From positions 4,879,001 through 4,943,000 of the forward strand of contig NZ_CP160398.1 in NCBI RefSeq assembly GCF_040729435.1: DNA of 64,000 nt, in the 5' to 3' direction. The position numbers and the translations under genes were made by a program. This document shows, in pieces, positions 62,196 to 64,000 of this stretch (positions within the stretch are counted from its first letter, which is position 1; every line of letters begins with the position of its first letter). The notes beneath the pieces are model-generated. The model was not told the origin of the DNA and searched no databases. It was given only the letters and a program-made list of their open reading frames with translations. Source of the stretch: Pseudomonas sp. HOU2. Lineage in GTDB: Bacteria; Pseudomonadota; Gammaproteobacteria; Pseudomonadales; Pseudomonadaceae.

Positions 62196-62471
62196 TTAGC
62201 CCTCGGCTTTTTTCTCAGCCGTCCCCAATTCCTTCAAGCGCTGATCAATCAACTGGCACTTGTCCGGCAGATCCGCACTGGCCGTCCCCAGGTCCATTTT
62301 CTGCAACTCGGCGTTGATCTCCTTGGCCTTGGCCGGATTCTGTTCGGTGAGCTTGGCCACTTCCTTGGCCAGTTGTTCACGTTTGGCGGTGGCCTCTTCC
62401 GGCGTGCAGGCCCAGACGGGCAGGGCGCAGGCGAGGGTGGCGGCGAGGGTGAGCTTGAGCAGGGTTTTCAT
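62196..62471 (-). CDS. small exported helical protein
   Basis: A 91-residue protein with a signal peptide (MKTLLKLTLAATLACALPVWA, split as KTLLKLTLAATLACALP; cleavage near 21). The mature part starts with Cys (ACTPEEATAKREQL) and is mainly charged helix with a second Cys (DKCQLIDQRLKEL). A disulfide between the two is possible. It is 106 bases downstream of the DUF899 gene on the same strand. No function is known. Confidence 0.72.
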   Translation of the reverse strand: MKTLLKLTLAATLACALPVWACTPEEATAKREQLAKEVAKLTEQNPAKAKEINAELQKMDLGTASADLPDKCQLIDQRLKELGTAEKKAEG

Positions 62472-62577
62472 GGGGGCGGGCCTCCGTTCCGGTTAAGGCG
62501 GGTTAACCGGTGGAGGGCCGGATGACGTAAAAAGTTCAGAGTTGTGGCAGCCAGCAAGGTTTGCTGCCACAGGTTTA

Positions 62578-63312
62578 TCAACTGCCATGACAGCAACTGG
62601 ATTTTGTTTCTCTCTCATATCGGTCGTGGTGCCGCACCCATTCCATGATCTCGTCCTCATTGCGGCCCTTGGGCGTGAGGTCGAGATAGTTGTAGGCCCC
62701 AACCAACATATCCAGCCCACGGGCATAAGTTGAGTAGGTATGAAAAATCTCCCCGGATGCATTGCGATAAAACACACTCAGCCCCGGCATTTCTTCCTCG
62801 GCGCCGTCAGTCTTTTCGTAGTTGTAGGTAGCCTTTCCGGCTTCGGCGTCCTCGGCTCTGGCGCAAACACCAAAGTCGTAGTTGAAATCGGAACCGTCTG
62901 ACGACACCCAGTCGAATTTCCAGCCCATGCGCTGCCTGAAGGCCTGAAACTGTTCGAACGGTGCGTGGGAGACCGCCACCACCGCGATATCGTGATGAGC
63001 CAGATGCTGGTTCGCGCCGTCGATGTGGTCGGACAGGAACGAGCAGCCCTGGCAGCCTTCCTCCCAGTCCTTGGCGAACATGAAGTGGTAAACAATCAGT
63101 TGACTGTGTTGGCCGAACAAGTCGGCCAGTTTCAGTTCGCCGTTCGGGCCGTGGAAGCGGTAGTCCTTGTCGACTCTGACCCAGGGCAACGCCCGGCGTT
63201 TGGCGCTGAGGCGATCGCGCTCGCGGGTGAAGGCCTTTTCGTCGGCCAGATGTTGTTTGCGCGCGGCGAGCCATTCTTCGCGCGATACCACCGGATGATT
63301 CTCGACGTTCAT
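62578..63312 (-). CDS. DUF899 thioredoxin-like family protein
   Basis: A 244-residue protein of the DUF899 family. The start (NHPVVSREEWLAARKQHLADEKAF, core SREEWLAARKQHL) and the FMFAKDWEEGCQGCSFLSDH segment with a CxxC motif (about 91-94) are characteristic; the fold is thioredoxin-like. YARGLDMLVGAYNYLDLTPKGR follows (core GLDMLVGAYNYLDL). It ends with an unusual CC-His tail (SSCCHGS). It may act on thiols or peroxides; the exact reaction is not established. Confidence 0.88.
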   Translation of the reverse strand: MNVENHPVVSREEWLAARKQHLADEKAFTRERDRLSAKRRALPWVRVDKDYRFHGPNGELKLADLFGQHSQLIVYHFMFAKDWEEGCQGCSFLSDHIDGANQHLAHHDIAVVAVSHAPFEQFQAFRQRMGWKFDWVSSDGSDFNYDFGVCARAEDAEAGKATYNYEKTDGAEEEMPGLSVFYRNASGEIFHTYSTYARGLDMLVGAYNYLDLTPKGRNEDEIMEWVRHHDRYERETKSSCCHGS

Positions 63313-63488
63313 GATGATTTCTCCTGCGGGGGTTGAAACCGTCTCTGTCAGACTAGTCGTTTAACCCTCGATCAATTCGACAGACCGCCGGTCGGTCGCC
63401 GCGGAAAATGCCGCTGAACGGCTGCGGTGCGTCCGGGTCACAACCTATGACAGCGCCCCAAATCACGCGCACCGGAGGTTGAATCAGG

Positions 63489-63881
63489 ATGACGACTTAT
63501 AACTGGGATTTGATTGAACGTTTGCTGCATGAAGTGCAGAACAGTGCAGGCGAAAGTTTCGCGCCGCGAAAATATGCCGAGGATTATGCTGCGGCGAAAG
63601 CCAGCGCCGGTGAGCCGATCGAGAATCTGGATCACCTGAAAACGGTGGCTTGCGAATACGAAGGCTTGTTGCTTGATCGTGGATTTATCGAACCGCGTCC
63701 GGATCATATGGGCAGCACCGGCAACAATTTCATTCTGACCCCGCGTGGGTCGAGCCTGTTGAGCCTTATCGACAGCAGCATTCCCGGCAATGATCATCCA
63801 CGGCAGGTGCTGGATGAGCAGGACGATGCGCTGGATGAAGCGACATTCGATGAAGTGGCTTCAAAGGCGCAGATTGCCTGA
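63489..63881 (+). CDS. DUF2513-like winged-helix protein
   Basis: A 130-residue protein. The start MTTYNWDLIERLLHEVQN resembles DUF2513, small predicted winged-helix proteins often found near mobile or accessory genes. LLLDRGFIEPRPDHMGSTGNNFILTPRGSSLLSLI (core NNFILTPRGSSLL) is a winged-helix wing and helix 3. The C-terminal third is acidic and variable. It stands alone 176 bases from the DUF899 gene, divergent, and is followed by a repeat. The role is unknown. Confidence 0.6.
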   Translation: MTTYNWDLIERLLHEVQNSAGESFAPRKYAEDYAAAKASAGEPIENLDHLKTVACEYEGLLLDRGFIEPRPDHMGSTGNNFILTPRGSSLLSLIDSSIPGNDHPRQVLDEQDDALDEATFDEVASKAQIA

Positions 63882-63885
63882 AAGT

Positions 63886-63957
63886 AAAAGATCGCAGCCT
63901 CCGGCAGCGCCTGCACATAACCCTGTAGGCGCTGCCGAAGGCTGCGATCTTTTGATC
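63886..63957. repeat. REP-type inverted repeat, family B, outward arrangement
   Basis: AAAAGATCGCAGCCTCCGGC opens, GCCGAAGGCTGCGATCTTTT closes; the tips carry GCGCCTGCA/GTAGGCGC, changed from the usual GAGCTCCTACA. It starts just after the last gene. Confidence 0.82.
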
Positions 63958-64000
63958 TTCTATTCCTGCTTTGCTGCCTTCAGACACTTCAAATCATTGA

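Noticed and set aside
1..64000. tRNA, rRNA and integrated element boundaries.
   Set aside because: No tRNA cloverleaf or conserved TTCGAATC-type arm, rRNA stretch, transposase or integrase gene was recognised on either strand.

Overview
The window is chromosomal DNA of a Pseudomonas, most likely of the P. fluorescens group. The reasons are the high-GC codon use, close family matches to Pseudomonas housekeeping genes (rnd, ptrB, cysK, aceK, hrpA, lpxO, aqpZ), five LysR regulators, and 21 short intergenic inverted repeats of the kind that fill P. fluorescens genomes. No rRNA, tRNA, CRISPR array, prophage or transposase gene was found. The species call is inference; no search was run.

Layout. 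1-4.1 kb: end of a translationally coupled gtr-like cluster (bactoprenol glycosyltransferase, methyltransferase, GtrA flippase, large membrane protein), probably for lipopolysaccharide or O-antigen decoration. 4.2-9.3 kb: two LysR regulators, an ltrA-like gene broken by an in-frame amber codon, a tautomerase-family isomerase and a CynX-like MFS carrier. 9.6-22.2 kb: conserved core genes (RNase D, YcgL, a hydroxyacid dehydrogenase, nitroreductase, YcgN, a protease-like protein that has lost its zinc ligands, a SpoU/TrmH methyltransferase, an HNH protein, a spermidine-synthase-like protein, a cNMP-binding protein, oligopeptidase B, a class II amidotransferase). 22.3-27.1 kb: LysR, MFS carrier and pxpABC, a likely 5-oxoproline uptake and hydrolysis unit. 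27.2-31.2 kb: VWA/MoxR pair, a DUF4160/DUF2442-HTH toxin-antitoxin-like pair with two palindromes, and a DUF748 protein. 31.4-36.6 kb: cysK, lpxO, a small GNAT-like accessory cassette, and two EamA exporters, the first behind a long leader with a promoter, a perfect 20-bp palindrome and a small proline-rich ORF. 36.7-47.1 kb: chemoreceptor with a GntR-like operator in its promoter, aceK, hrpA, a KAS III enzyme, an ECF sigma factor and a soluble zinc anti-sigma factor. 47.2-60.7 kb: porin, FemAB/GNAT-like protein, aquaporin, ABC exporter, cyclophilin, hydrolase, LysR, azoreductase, DMT transporter, small MscS-type channel, DEAD-box helicase. 60.7-64 kb: a two-gene operon with an AvrRpt2-like papain-fold protease, then a small periplasmic protein, a DUF899 protein and a DUF2513-like protein.

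The repeats fall into five sequence families with a shared plan (two inverted arms ending in TGTAGGAG or TGTGGGAG/TGTGGCGAG). Many lie between convergent genes. The best candidates for undescribed biology are the EamA leader region (34.35-34.70 kb), the papain-like protease operon (61-62.1 kb), the GNAT plus small basic protein cassette (33.5-34.25 kb) and the DUF4160/DUF2442-HTH module (29.36-30.17 kb).
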